Below, one piece after another: positions 10,941 to 23,105 of a stretch of DNA of 64,000 nucleotides. Position 1 is the first letter of the stretch, and each line of letters begins with the position of its first letter. The notes beneath the pieces were generated by a model that did no database searches, was not told the origin of the DNA, and saw only the letters and a list, made by a program, of their open reading frames with translations. The stretch is from Dolomedes plantarius (Eukaryota; Arthropoda; Arachnida; Araneae; Dolomedidae), in the NCBI GenBank assembly GCA_907164885.2, contig OU015490.1, positions 95,567,386-95,631,385 of the forward strand. Direction: 5' to 3'. Both the position numbers and the translations under genes were made by a program.

Positions 10941-11848
10941 TGAGCTCAACTTCAAGTGTGGTGCTCGACCACATCTGGGCCACGCCCACTGGAGTAGGTA
11001 TTACTATTGATTAGGAGAAGGACGAATGCTAATGCCCATAAGTGGGGGAAAAATTAGAGAGGGAGGGCCAAGGTCAAGGTACTGGGGTTTTACGAGGTAC
11101 CTGGCGAAGCAAGATTGCTGTTGCCTACAACCTCGAACAGATAAATAGTTAAATTAGCACGAGTTGGAGTTATTAATTAAAAATACCACATTAAATACAC
11201 CACAGCTGCCTGGGTCAGATTCTCTGCCTTAGCGTAGGCCGTCTTTAGAAAAAAGATCTGTTGCCTTAAAAATAAGACAAAACCATATCGAGTCTATAAG
11301 GAAAACCTTGACGATGACCGAAAGTTAATAGAAAACGGAAAAATAATTAAAATCCGTTTAAGATGATAGGGATGACAAAATTCCGAGATGGGTAACTGGC
11401 ACCATCTATCGGACAAAAGATGAAACAAAAGTGAATTTCAAAGTTTAGGAACGAAATGAAATGGAGAGACAGGAAAAATTGCTCTCAAACAAAAATTTAA
11501 AGGAATGAATGAATAAAAACAAAAGAAAAACATAGGGTAGAGTAACGAAAAGAGAGTGGTCAATCAACGCGAGCCCAATTGAACCGGAGTTAACAGTAAG
11601 AGATACAATTAAATAAAAGTAAACCAGAAAGGCGTGAGATAGAGAGGGTCCGTTCGATCCACGAGCTTTAACAAAACTGAAATGATCAGAGGAGCCTCTA
11701 TCATTCAACTAGAAGAAAGTTCAGGGATAGTAGCTAAGAGGAAGTTTAAGATACACAACACAAAATTTTTTTTTACCTTAGCTAGGCTACGTATTAGTTT
11801 TAAGATTTTTAAATGTTTTTATACCGTGCAAGCACGTATTGATTTTTG

Positions 11849-11852
<4 letters not shown>
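10941..11852. other. No gene recognised
   Basis: Mixed-composition sequence, purine-rich between 11270 and 11760. No protein family, structural RNA or repeat boundary could be recognised. Confidence 0.35.

Positions 11853-11914
<62 letters not shown>
11853..11914. repeat. (TA)n microsatellite
   Basis: About 60 bp of uninterrupted TA directly abutting the left end of the mariner-like element at 11921. Confidence 0.95.
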
Positions 11915-11916
<2 letters not shown>

Positions 11917-11920
11917 TAAA

Positions 11921-13510
11921 GGTGATCCTAAAGTCAGGACGAACTTTAAAAATGAATAATTCGAAAACGAATAAAGAAAAAAAGATGCGGTTTGCACCAA
12001 ACGGATAGAAAATAAGCCGGGTTTTGTGTGGCAACGAAAAAAAAATAGTTCTGTTGGCGACCAACAGATGGCGCTGTCAGATTTCTGATATAGGATTATG
12101 CAAAGCAACAAACAATATAAAAAGGAGCAACTGCAGCAGGTAATGGTAGTTGAAGCTTATATGCATCGAAATACAACGAAAGTCCATACGACGTCCATAG
12201 TTGAGAAAGCCCTCTTAGTTAAACTGTATTATAAGAATTTGGAAAGTGCCATTGCGATATTGCGAGCATATCGCTACATGAAGGGTATGCGAGATAGCAA
12301 AGGACCAATAAAGTCTTCTGCATTGAACAAAATGATAAAGAAATTTGAAGCTACAGGTTCTTTGGAGTTACGTCCAAGAAGTTGACGCCCCTCATGACAA
12401 TGGAGCAGACGGTGCAATCCATGTCGGCGGTTTCTGCACATGGGGAGTGCAGTGCTCGAGAAGTTTCGAGACAGACAGTAGTGTCGTACGTAAGTGTCTG
12501 GAGAGCACTGCGAATAACCCTGAAACGGTATCCCTACAAGTTTCAACATAACCAAGAACTGAAACCTCTTGACTTCGACTCTCGCCAAGATTTTGCGAAT
12601 TTGGTATTCAATAAGATAGAAGAGCAGCACGACTGGCTTCACACTGTGCTTTGGACAGATGAAGCGAATTTCACACTCTCTGGCGCTGTTAACACCCACA
12701 ATTGTCTAGTGTGGACCACAGAAAATCCACATGCATTTGTTGAGGTACCCTTGCCACAGCCTAAAGTGACAGTCTGGTATGGCTTCACTGATTATTTCAT
12801 AATTGGTCCATTTTTTTCGAGGAAGTCACAAAGACGGGTTTCAAAACAGTTTCTGTCACTGGTGAGCGATATGCAGCACTGTTACAGAACAAAATTTATC
12901 CTGAACTGCAAGCGCGACAGGCACTCCAAACAGTCCCCTTTATGCAAGATGGAGCACCACCTCATATTGCTCTGCCTGTGCAACGCCTGCTATGCTCAAC
13001 ATTTGGAGAGGATCGCATTATCAGTCAATGCTTTAATCACGCATGGCCTGCAATATCTCCCAATCTGACACCCTGTTACTTTTGGCTGTGGGGATTCTTG
13101 AAGTCAAAAGTGTACCGCGACCAACCGACATCACTAGCAGCACTGAAAGATACCATCCGCCAAAATGTGTCTGCCATAACGCAAGAAATACTACTCAATG
13201 CTGTGAACGGTGGGGTGACTCGTCTCACAGCGGTACTTCTGAATGATGGACAACACATTGAACAATTACTGTAATTAACTGTAATTAAGCTGACTTGTGA
13301 CTTGTAAACATTTTTTTCTCATGTAAATCATCTTTTGGTGAAATAAAAAACTATAGCGCCATCTGTTGGTCGCCAACAGAACTATTTTTTTTCGTTGCCA
13401 CACAAAACCCGGCTTCTTTTCCATCTGTTTGGTGCAAACCGCATCTTTTTATCTTTATTCGTTTTCGAATTATTCGTTTTTAAAGTTCGTCCTGACTTTT
13501 GGATCACCCG
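11921..13510 (+). mobile_element. Mariner-like transposon with ~155-bp TIRs
   Basis: Ends GGTGATCCTAAAGTCAGG (left) and CCTGACTTTTGGATCACC (right) begin inverted repeats spanning about 11921-12076 and 13356-13510. Both sides are (TA)n runs, consistent with TA-targeted insertion. The interior holds one plus-strand transposase gene. Confidence 0.85.
12098..13274 (+). pseudogene. Mariner-like transposase with DUF4817-type helix-turn-helix, frameshifted
   Basis: 12098-12385 encodes a DUF4817-like DNA-binding start (LLVKLYYKN...LNKMIKKFEATGSLELRP). 12382-13068 carries the first catalytic motif LWTDEANFTLSG and VNTHNCLVW plus PKVTVWYGF. 12942-13274 supplies MQDGAPPHIA (second Asp) and SPNLTPCYFWLWGFLK, ending with GQHIEQLL. 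Two frame changes are needed to read it through. The third catalytic position normally reads SPDL and here is SPNL, so the enzyme would be inactive even if the frame were intact. Confidence 0.8.
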
Positions 13511-13512
<2 letters not shown>

Positions 13513-13544
<32 letters not shown>

Positions 13545-13608
13545 GTACCCTATATGGTACACACACACACACATATATATGGTATATATATATATATATA
13601 TATATATG
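13513..13608. repeat. (TA)n/(CA)n compound microsatellite
   Basis: TA runs either side of a short ACACAC stretch, directly right of the mariner element. Confidence 0.9.
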
Positions 13609-14232
13609 AAACAATAACGTTTCCCTTCACTAACCTTTGTTTTATTGCAACAGAACATTATCCCCCATTTAAATTTGACCTAGGAGTAACCAAAGTAATC
13701 TATTAGTTTCCCCTTAAACAAGCCACGTGCCTACATCTTATATAACAGTTATATAACGCGAATGTTGTGGAACATTCGAAAACGATCACCCCATATGACG
13801 CGTTGTAGTCAGGTGCTAATTCTAACCAATTAAAGTTCAGCCAGCCTGTTCTCAAGGGCATAGCACTAGGATTTTCGCGGGTCTTGTATCTGCTCTCCGA
13901 CCTGGTAACATGTCGTAAATTGCGCTGCGGTTTTTATATATTTCATGTGCTGTTCCGGCAGCATCATGCCTGTTATGAATGTGGTATTCTGTTAAATATG
14001 TCCAAATGTGGAATCCTGAAATAATTGTACAGCCAGTCACGAAAATGCTCCTGAAATAAAAACTGTGTAACTAGTTATGTAGAGGATTGTATCTCTCGCC
14101 TGGACTTCTTTTTGGTTTGACTTCTCAGTCCATTGGCTCCGGTTCAACCAAGTCCATTGCCTAAACCTCTCGACGACAACATTATTCTAAGAATCTACGA
14201 TTATTTCCACTCTGAAATTAATCTACACCAAA

Positions 14233-14271
<39 letters not shown>

Positions 14272-14424
14272 TTATATATTATGTGGTTCTTCCTTTCTTT
14301 TTTTTTCTCTACGTAGAGGCAGACTAACATATACAGACTTGGGGCTTCAAAAATAATACACAACAGTACCGCCACCCGCGGTACTAAGAAACTAAAGGTC
14401 GCAATGAATCCCTTAGGCAGAGTA
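13609..14424. other. No gene recognised; includes a short (TA)n run
   Basis: No protein family recognised. A (TA)n run lies at about 14237-14270. The sequence TGTTGTGGAACATTCG near 13763 resembles an LTR start, but I find no partner copy in the window. Confidence 0.35.
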
Positions 14425-16583
14425 GGCATTTACTCACAATACACGTACACCTCGGCTCTGAGCTAATTCTCGAAGTCGTGCAGCCACCTCGGCTAAATAC
14501 CAATACACGCTCTATCAGTTAAACACCGCTATCACCTTCCATCAAGCTTGCCTCGCTCTCTCTCGTATCGCTACTAAAGTCTTGGGCTTCTGCCAACTCA
14601 GCGTGTGCCCTTTAAATAGATCAAACACCTGCGCCGAACTCACTTTGGCTGGCATGTACAGCGCTGCTTCCAGAAATTTGCATCTGAGCAACACGCGAAC
14701 CCTACACTCTCCCTGACCCAACAAAAAAATTTAGACCGCCACCCCTTTAACGGGGTGCGGGCGCGGATTTTTAATAAAACTCCCCCCGCGATTGGGAGTC
14801 TATGCAATTTCCTATCCTCCCCTAGAAACTACTCTCTGCCTGAACTGATTCCTTACCCCTTATAACATTCGTTCGTCTTGAGTAACATAACCTAGAAGCA
14901 AAGTTTATTACAAAAAGTCTCTGCACTTCATCATCGGCAGGTTGTCCTTAAGTCCATAGTTGGAATCCCGGAAAAACTAACTCAAATGAATAATAGCCCT
15001 TCTCTGCCGTATAGTGTGATCGGCAGCATTTCATCGGAACTTGTCCTTCGGCTCCCTGGCAATTGCTGGTGCGTCCATCTCATTCTGTAGCGAGCACTTC
15101 TTCCTCCTGGTATCTCTCACTGCAAGTACACCTCCGTCTACTTAAACAAAAAAAATAATCTAATTTAAACGTAGAGCTGCACTCATGTCTGACTGACCGG
15201 AATCCCGTTCAGACATCCAAAATACAAGTTTCATAGTAACCTTATTCCTGCACCAAAATATATAATTCACCTGCAATCTTAAACATTCTAAAACTACAAT
15301 TTCAATTTCTAAGCATTTCTAACTGAACAGTTGCACATTTCAATTTTCAATTGTATTTCACTTGTTAGTTTTCTCAATTGTACAAACAAAACATAGTATT
15401 AACATTTTATTAGTTGTAAAAAAAAGTGAAAATTAGGCATATACTTTCTTGATACTTCAGAATTTAAATTGTGTTATAGAATGTTTAAGATTGCAGGTGA
15501 ATTATATATTTTGGTGCAGGAATAAGGTTACTATGAAACTTGTATTTTGGATGTCTGAACGGGATTCCGGTTAGTCAGACATGAGTGCAGATCTACGTTT
15601 AAATTAGATTATTTTTTTGTTTAAGTAGACGGAGGTGTACTTGCAGTGAGGGATACCAGGAGGAAGAAGTGCTGGCTACAGAATGAGATGGACGCACCAG
15701 CAATTGCCAGGGAGCCGAAGGACAAGTTCCGATGAAATGCTGCCGATCACACTATACGGCAGAGAAGGGCTATTATTCATTTGAGTTAGTTTTTCCGGGA
15801 TTCCAGCTATGGACTTAAGGACAACCTGCCGATGATGAAGTGCAGAGACTTTTTGTAATAAACTTTGCTTCTAGGTTATGTTACTCAAGACGAACGAATG
15901 TTAAAAGGGGTAAAGAATCAGTTCAGGCAGAGAGTAGTTTCTAGGGGAGGATAGGAAATTGCATAGACTCCCAATCGCGGGGGGAGTTTTATTAAAAATC
16001 CGCGCCCGCACCCCGTTAAAGGGGTGGCGGTCTAAATTTTTTTGTTGGGTCAGGGAGAGTGTAGGGTTCGCGTGTTGCTCAGATGCAAATTTCTGGAAGC
16101 AGCGCTGTACATGCCAGCCAAAGTGAGTTCGGCGCAGGTGTTTGATCTATTTAAAGGGCACACGCTGAGTTGGCAGAAGCCCAAGACTTTAGTAGCGATA
16201 CGAGAGAGAGCGAGGCAAGCTTGATGGAAGGTGATAGCGGTGTTTAACTGATAGAGCGTGTATTGGTATTTAGCAGAGGTGGCTGCACGACTTCGAGACT
16301 TGGCATTTACTAACAATACACGTACACCTCGGCTCTGAGCTAATTCTCGAAGTCGTGCAGCCACCTCGGCTAAATACCAATACACGCTCTATCAGTTAAA
16401 CACCGCTATCACCTTCCATCAAGCTTGCCTCGCTCTCTCTCGTATCGCTACTAAAGTCTTGGGCTTCTGCCAACTCAGCGTGTGCCCTTTAAATAGATCA
16501 AACACCTGCGCCGTACTCACTTTGGCTGGCATGTACAGCGCTGCTTCCAGAAATTTGCATCTGAGCAACACGCGAACCCTACA
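14425..16583. repeat. Long palindrome (822-bp arms) plus a third partial copy
   Basis: 14469-15290 and 15477-16298 are inverted copies of equal length (822 bp), separated by a 186-bp unique spacer. A few bases after the right arm ends, the sequence turns again: 16302-16583 repeats 14425-14706 in direct orientation. Differences are few single bases, suggesting recent origin. The arms contain an identical 60-codon open stretch (minus 14724-14542, plus 16224-16042) with no family I recognise. They also contain AATAAA and a GC-rich CCGCCACCCC block, so a retroelement terminal repeat is one possible source. Confidence 0.85.
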
Positions 16584-16592
16584 ATATATATA

Positions 16593-16699
16593 CAGGTGGT
16601 TATCAAAATAATGGAAACACTTATCAATATTAGTGGTGTTTATGAATGAGCTTCGTATTCTTTAAAAAACATGTCTGGCCATCAGTATTATTTTATATA
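16593..16699. mobile_element. Terminal fragment of a Tc1-like element
   Basis: CAGGTGGTTATCAAAATAAT just after a TA is the terminal inverted repeat that also closes the element ending at 33943. Only ~105 bp remain before another transposon begins. Confidence 0.6.
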
Positions 16700-17998
16700 C
16701 AGAGGTTGTTCACACATTTTTTTCCGATGTATATTGTATTCACAAAACTAAATTATATAAAATTCTTGTGTTTTAAATGTTCTATTTGACATCCCTTATT
16801 CTGCACTATCTTTCGACACCGCAATTTCCAGGAGAATAATGCCTTTTGAAGTGTCAGAAGAGGTATTCTATCCCATTCCTCCTGAACAGCTTTCCAGAGT
16901 CCTGTAAGGGTTTTGGGACGACGTTTGGATAAAGCAGATTTTAAAAGTCCGAAAGCACAAAAATCCATAGGTGATACATCGGGAGATTTAGTAGGGATAT
17001 TAGTGAAGGGTATGGCCTTGATACCAGTTTTTTGTTCCATTTCTTTTAGGAAATTTACAGTGGATTTTGATGTGTGACTGCTAGCTTTGTCCTGATGGAG
17101 TCTCACAGATTGATGGCACTGTGGGTAAAGCGATGGTATTTCATTCAGAAAAATTGGCAATAAAATATGTTCCTGATAGTATTTGGAGTTAATCTCGACA
17201 TTTTTTTCAACTCACTTTAATTTTAACTTGCCATTATAAGAAAAACCAGCAACAATCACGAATCCCTTAGAAAAACTTTCTTTCAATTCTTTGAACAATG
17301 TACTTAAATTTTTTCTCCCCTTTTATGATAATAAATAGCTGTTTTTTTGTTGCAATCATTTAAATACACCCATGATTCATCTATTGTGACAATTGTTTTC
17401 CATTTTTTTTGGATAAGTGTTTCTCATATAGAATTCTGCAGCGTGTCCTGCGTTCAGCGATATGATTTGGAAGAAGACGATGCACATTGCGTTTTTTCGC
17501 TCTCTTAAGATTTAAATCAACGTTTATCATTTTGTTTACAGTGGATACCGAGCATTTTAATGATTTTGCAACTGTCCTTTGACTAGGGGGATTTTCTTTT
17601 AACATTAAACAACGTACCTTTGCAATAGTCGAAGATGTCCTTTTTTCCTTGGGTACTTGTTTGGAATTTTTATCCCACTTGAGGCTCCAATTTGACGTTT
17701 TTTTCCTTTCTTGTTGACGATATTACTTATTGACGCTTTAGATATCACAAAACCATTACTCTCACATCGTTTTTGGATAACGGAGTATGCATATTTCTCT
17801 TCGGAAAGAGCATAAATGTAGCCTTCGAACCACTGCTTTGTTAAAAACGCCATTTTGAATAAAAACAAAACTTTGAAGCCTCAGACCATAATTTTGACTT
17901 TTAAAAACATAGTACAATTGCAATTATTTCTTTTGCAGCAAGCGATTTTTTATTTCCTGCTTACCAAAATAGTCTAAAAAATTTACGTACAGCCTCTG
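16700..17998 (-). mobile_element. Mariner/Tc1-family transposon
   Basis: Imperfect inverted ends CAGAGGTTGTTC (left) and GTACAGCCTCTG (right) are each flanked by TA. The interior encodes one minus-strand transposase. It adjoins the Tc1 terminal fragment at 16593. Confidence 0.75.
16753..17868 (-). pseudogene. Mariner/Tc1-family transposase, frameshifted
   Basis: 17868-17605 begins near MAFLTKQWFEGYIYAL, and 17605-17381 continues with a helix-turn-helix (SQRTVAKSLKCSVSTVNKM). TIDESWVYLND (about 17400-17340) gives the first Asp. 17160-16753 gives LHQDKASSHTS (second Asp) and SPDVSPMDFCAFGLLK (third Asp). About 36 residues separate the second and third acidic residues, longer than DD34D mariners and nearer to DD37D (maT-like) groups. 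That subgroup is inference. The frame is broken near 17605, 17340 and 17210. All three catalytic residues look present. Confidence 0.75.
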
Positions 17999-18290
17999 TA
18001 ATATAATGTATATATAATTCTACTGTCAGGTAGCAGTAATCACGAGTTTTTTCCCTGCGTGCCGTTTTGTTTTGGCGAAATTGTATGTGCAAAATATTCT
18101 GCTACATTTTATAAATAGTTCTTTTGCTTTGCATCTTTTTTTTATACTTCTTTGAGATTGCCTTTTTCAACAATTATTGTACTGTGGTTCTACGAGGATC
18201 TTGATCCTGCGTATGTGTGACAGTGCTGTTCTTGGGACAACAATCACACATATTTCTGCGAAGGATCAATTTGGATCGACGGAAAACAAA

Positions 18291-19985
18291 ATGACGAATT
18301 CTATGGATTTTACGATTTGTTCTACAGTGGATGAACGTGCGGTGCCGGTATCTGTGGATAATATCAACGAATTCATCAACCTACTTGAAGCGAAAACATC
18401 TCTCCCGGAGTTTCAGCTCTACAGTGACTTGATTCTTCGAATAGTTGACATTTTGAAATATATTAGAAGTGACTTGAATATATTTCATAATGATGACGAT
18501 AATGATGAATCAAAACTTAGAGCCACCTTGACATTAGCAGGTATGTGGTATTTTATTTCCGTTTTTAGGGTTAAGATCAGGGTTGACGATATTCAGTTAG
18601 GCTGTTTATATCTTGATAAAAATAATGTGTGGCCTAAAAAAAGTAAAAGAATTCGGAAATTAAGTGAAAGAGGAAAGAGTAATTCTGATAACGAAATTGG
18701 CGGCGATATGACCTTTGTAAAAAGTAAGCCAAGAAATAAGAAAATGGCAAAGAGGTCACAAATCAAAGAAGCTAGAGAGGATTCTCTCGAACTTAAAAAT
18801 CGTTTGAATAGTCTTGAGGACGAGGTTGATGCTATAATTAAAGATCAAGAAGACAATAATAATTCCCCCGTAACTACTGCGCGATCACCACGGATTAGGA
18901 AACCGGATCCCTTTTGGATCGTTAAAGATAAACCATCCAAATGGAAAGTAATCACTAATGAAATTCAAACAATAACCAATGCTAAACTTCAATTACAGGA
19001 CGCTGGAAAATTCTTTAAAGTCTTTCCAGCCAACGCAGATCAATTTAGACTTATACAAAACTTACTTATGCAAAATAAAATAAAATTTTTCGGAATGAAT
19101 CCTAGAAAGGAAAGACCTCTAAAAATCCTAATTAAGGGTGTACCTGCAGATATCCCAGTGGAGGAAGTTCGCGATGAGTTAGTAAATTTAGGCTTTTCTG
19201 TGCAGAGAATTGCACAGCTTAAAAGATTTAAAAATAAGACAAAACTTCCTATTTTCTTGTGCAATCTTTTCCCTAACGATTTCACTAAAACTATATATGA
19301 CATGTGGGATTTTCTAGGTTTCATCATCAGAGTAGAAACCTACAATTTCAGAAGGGGTGTTAAGCAATGCTATAATTGCTTGAATTTCCATCACAGCAAC
19401 GACACTTGCCAAATGGACACTCGTTGTCTTAAGTGTGCAGGAAATCATAACACCAAATCCTGCGAAAAGCCGATTACTGAAAAGGCAATGTGCGCTAATT
19501 GTGGTGGAGACCATCCTGCAAATTATACAGGTTGCATTAACCACCCTTTTTCCATCAAAAAACGACGCCAGCAAATTAAAACTATTAGAGAAGCAGGCAA
19601 AACTGAAATCGAAAATAATAGAATCATTGTTCAAACCTCCGGAGGGAACACGTTCGCGGCTAAAGAAAATTTTCCCAAAAATTCTTATGCAGGTCTTTTC
19701 AAGGTTCAACAAAAAGAAAGTACCTCACCCGCTCCCCCTTCCGTAATTGAAGCCGGGTCTAACAATACCACAATACTCCCCAACCCAACACCAGCTCCCA
19801 ACTCCTTTGAGGAGCTCAACAGGTATCTCTGTAAACTCAAAGAAAAAGAACAAGTCCTCACTAACATTGATCAACTCTTCACCAAGCTTAAATCTTCTGA
19901 AGCAGGTGCGTTGCTTGGCCCCATTCTCGGAAAACTCAATTTTCCAGCCGTGGCTGGGTCTGCTGTTTCGCCTTTTCCCCTTTAA
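18291..19985 (+). CDS. LINE ORF1 nucleic-acid-binding protein (gag-like), intact
   Basis: The open frame runs 18177-19985. I prefer the ATG at 18291 (MTNSMDFTICS) because translation from 18177 starts in sequence with no family resemblance; start choice is uncertain. The amino half is charged with a coiled-coil-like Lys/Glu-rich region. Near residues 265-350 is a PRE_C2HC-type segment (ILIKGVPADIPVEEV, LGFSVQRIAQLKR). It is followed by three zinc knuckles: CYNCLNFHHSNDTC, CLKCAGNHNTKSC and CANCGGDHPANYTGC. This architecture is that of Jockey-clade ORF1 proteins, which coat LINE RNA. The tail has a Leu/Lys-rich helix. It lies directly upstream of ORF2. Confidence 0.85.
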   Translation: MTNSMDFTICSTVDERAVPVSVDNINEFINLLEAKTSLPEFQLYSDLILRIVDILKYIRSDLNIFHNDDDNDESKLRATLTLAGMWYFISVFRVKIRVDDIQLGCLYLDKNNVWPKKSKRIRKLSERGKSNSDNEIGGDMTFVKSKPRNKKMAKRSQIKEAREDSLELKNRLNSLEDEVDAIIKDQEDNNNSPVTTARSPRIRKPDPFWIVKDKPSKWKVITNEIQTITNAKLQLQDAGKFFKVFPANADQFRLIQNLLMQNKIKFFGMNPRKERPLKILIKGVPADIPVEEVRDELVNLGFSVQRIAQLKRFKNKTKLPIFLCNLFPNDFTKTIYDMWDFLGFIIRVETYNFRRGVKQCYNCLNFHHSNDTCQMDTRCLKCAGNHNTKSCEKPITEKAMCANCGGDHPANYTGCINHPFSIKKRRQQIKTIREAGKTEIENNRIIVQTSGGNTFAAKENFPKNSYAGLFKVQQKESTSPAPPSVIEAGSNNTTILPNPTPAPNSFEELNRYLCKLKEKEQVLTNIDQLFTKLKSSEAGALLGPILGKLNFPAVAGSAVSPFPL

Positions 19986-19989
19986 TTTC

Positions 19990-22690
19990 TCGGTTTGCGG
20001 TCCGGATACTGAGTTGGAATGCCGACGGGTTCCATGGTAAAATCGACGAACTTTGAGACTTTGTTATTGATAATCCAGTAGATTTGATTCTTGTTCAGAA
20101 AGTTAAAACTTTTAATGTACGGTATCTTAAAATTAAAAACTAAAATTTAATCCACACACCTCGAGTTGACAGCAATAATACTAACTCCTCTTATGGAGGT
20201 ACAGCCATCTTTGTCAAAAGGAATATTAAGTATGATCACATCCCCAGCCTCAATCTCAACATTTTAGAAAATACTATAATTAAAATCTACCCAACCTCCT
20301 CTAATCCAATTTACATAGCCAGCATTTAACTTAGAGTATCGTTCACTCATTTTGTTTGTCTAGACCTCTAAAATTTATTTTCCCTCGGCGATAAGGAAAT
20401 TTTGGCTGAGGATTTTGAAGCCCACCATCCACGATGGAACTGTTCCAATAATTATAACTATACCTGTTGCTACGATTAATCGAGCTACAGTCGGAGATCA
20501 ATGATTTTTGTATTGATAACGCTATTGATATTGCTTTTCCTTCTTCTGGTACCCGTTTTGACCCTACTGGCTCCCAATCAGTTATTGATTTCGCCCTGTT
20601 AAATAATATTAACTTTCCCTACGATATTAATTCTGTTGACGACTTATCCTATGACCATAACCCCATTATTCTAAATTTGCACAGTAGTGTCCCCCTTCCT
20701 TCCATTCTCACCCCTCATTTTATTAATTGGAATATTTACACTAGTAATATATTTAATTCTCCCCCACCCTTAGAGCACATTAATAGTAAATTTGACATTG
20801 ATAATGCTGTTACCTCCGTCACTGATATCATCAATAGTGCCCTCAGCTCTGCGAAGACTCACACACCACGTATTAATTGCAATAAGCTCCCCCTTCATAT
20901 CAAGCACTTAATTAAAAATAGGAATAATGTTAGGAAAATTTGGCAGCGTACAGGCGATTTGTCTGTACGAAGCGAGTTCTATAGACTAAATGCTAAAATA
21001 AAACTTGAAATTAGAAAACACAAAAATAAAAAATGGGCTGATTTTATCGAGTCACTCGCACCAACTGACAAAAGCCTCTGGACATATCTTAAACATTTCA
21101 AAAAACCTTTTACCCCCCTTCCACCCCTCAACACACCATTTGGCATTCTCACGAGTGACTCCGACAAAATTGAGGCCTTTGCAGACAATTACGAAAATCA
21201 GTTCTCTCCACACCCCGACGTTTTCTGTCCCTATACAATTGTTGAAGTTAACAACATTCTTGGAAAAAGTTTCAGTAATAGACTCTGTATCATCAATAAT
21301 GACACTCTCGAACCTACCACCCCAGCAGAAATCCAGAACGCTGTTACCTCGCTCCCCAATAAAAAAGCTCCCAGCCTTGACAAAATTTCTAACTCAACTA
21401 TCAAAAACTTACCCCTAAATTTTATTTACTACCTCTCTGAATTTACTAATAAAATCTTTGAACATAAATAATTTCCCATTGATTGGAAAACCACTATTGG
21501 CATCCCTATTGAAAAACCTGGTGAGGGTTAGTCTCTGCCTAAAAACTATAGACCAATCAGCCTGCTCTCCTCTCTTAGCAAGCTAGTAGAACACATACTG
21601 CGTCACAGAATCAAAAAGTTCCTGGACGAAAATAATGTTATTATTAATGCGCAATTCGGCTTCCGAGCCCACCACTCAACAACACAGCAGTTGCTTCGAG
21701 TCACGGAATTCATCCATGATGGTTTCCAGAATCGGATGCATTCTGGAATAATATTTCTCCATCTGGAGAAGGTTGTTGACCGAGTCTGGCACAGTGCTCT
21801 CATTTACAAACTTATTAAGCTTAAAATACCAGCCTCAATTATCCACTTAATACACTCCTACCTTCTCGGCAGATCTTTTAAAGTCCGCCATGCACTATCA
21901 TATTCTAGTATGCGCGAAATCAATGCAGGAGTCCCTCAGGGCTGTAAGTTAGCACCTATCCTTTTTAATATTTTAATTAATAACATTCCTCACTCTACAT
22001 TCACTACACTAGCCATGTTTGCGGATGACACTGTAATACTAGCTAAGCATCAAAATGTGAAATATATGCACAAGTTCCTACAGAGACATATAACAATTCT
22101 TGAACGATGGTTCGAGCGGTGGAAGCTCAAGTTAAGTCCTTCAAAATCTAAAGCTATTTTTTTCAGTTACAATAGAATTCCACCTCCTCCGATCACAGTA
22201 TGTGATCAACTGGTTCACTTTGAGAGACAGGGCAAATACCTAGGAATTTACCCCGACAGTCGACTGACGCGGAAGAAAAATATTGAACATAACATTAGAA
22301 AATTTTTTAAAGCCCGTAAGGATATCGCCCACCTCCTGTACCAGAATCAAATGGGTTTAGATAACAAACTACTCTTGTATAGAACCGTACTGCGTTCCAT
22401 CCTGTTGTACGCCGTTCCTGTTTGGGGCTCATCGGCTGACACCCATATCCAGCGTTTGCAGACAATTCAAAATAAAACATTCCGAGGTATTAGGAAGGCG
22501 CCCTGGTACCTTAAAAACGTATTTATCCACAGGGATCTGAGAATCGAACCCATTCGGGAACACATTAAAGATCTCGCATCTAAGTTCTACAATAGATTAT
22601 GTTCAACAAAGAAATAGCTAACCTCCCCGACTACGACCCACGGGAATTCTATAGGCGTCCTAAGGCCACTTTGATTATACACCCTGGTCT
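19990..22690 (+). pseudogene. LINE ORF2 endonuclease-reverse transcriptase, broken
   Basis: The endonuclease start WNADGFHGKI (near 20018) is followed by stops. EDFEAHHPRWN (near 20415; normally GDFNAHHP) has lost its catalytic form. 20467-21471 gives the endonuclease end (FPSSGTRFDP) and RT lead-in. After a stop and frame change near 21471-21535, the RT continues with NYRPISLLSSLSKLVE, AGVPQGCKLAP and FADDTV (22018-22035, the YxDD box). The first RT Asp motif, normally FLDLEKAFD, reads FLHLEKVVD (His codon at 21760). The carboxy end (NLPDYDPREFYRRPK) follows a further frame change at about 22610. It is reverse-transcriptase dead on sequence grounds. Confidence 0.85.
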
Positions 22691-23105
22691 CCTTCCCCTT
22701 TCTTAACTCTCCCTCCAACCTTTTATAAATTCTAATTTATATTTGCCGTTGCTTCTGGTTCTGACCTGTGTTTTTTTGATGGATCGACCTCAAGACTATC
22801 CTTACCAATTTTTGCTTAATCGTCTGCTACCGTAATTTCTTTTAAAAATAAAACCTGCCACATTACTTACTTATTTGCTTTTTGCTAATATTAGTATTAT
22901 TTATTTTTATTTATTTATTTATTTTGTTTATTATTATTTTATTAATTATTATTATTATTATTTTTCTTAGTAGTATTCTAACTTTCAAATCAACACTTTT
23001 CTTTTAATTCTGAGAACCGAAATATAGCCACAAAAAATTATCCATACCGAGGATATGGAGGCCTGCTCTCTGGTGCCTCGTTAATGTACCTTGTCTATGT
23101 CTATT

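Larger units (their letters stand above)
18001..23105 (+). mobile_element. Jockey-like LINE, copy A
   Basis: Ordered 5' UTR, gag-like ORF1 (18291-19985), endonuclease/reverse-transcriptase ORF2 (about 19990-22690) and an AT-rich 3' UTR ending in GCCTCGTTAATGTACC...GTCTATGTCTA. The 3' UTR motif is shared with copies B and C and with the tandem array at 31500-32808. ORF1 is intact; ORF2 is broken. Confidence 0.85.

Noticed and set aside
13763..14100. Solo LTR beginning TGTTGTGGAACATTCG
   Set aside because: No second copy, target duplication or coding interior was found.
19040..19712. Two minus-strand frames inside LINE ORF1
   Set aside because: Shadows of the strongly coding plus-strand ORF1 with its zinc knuckles.
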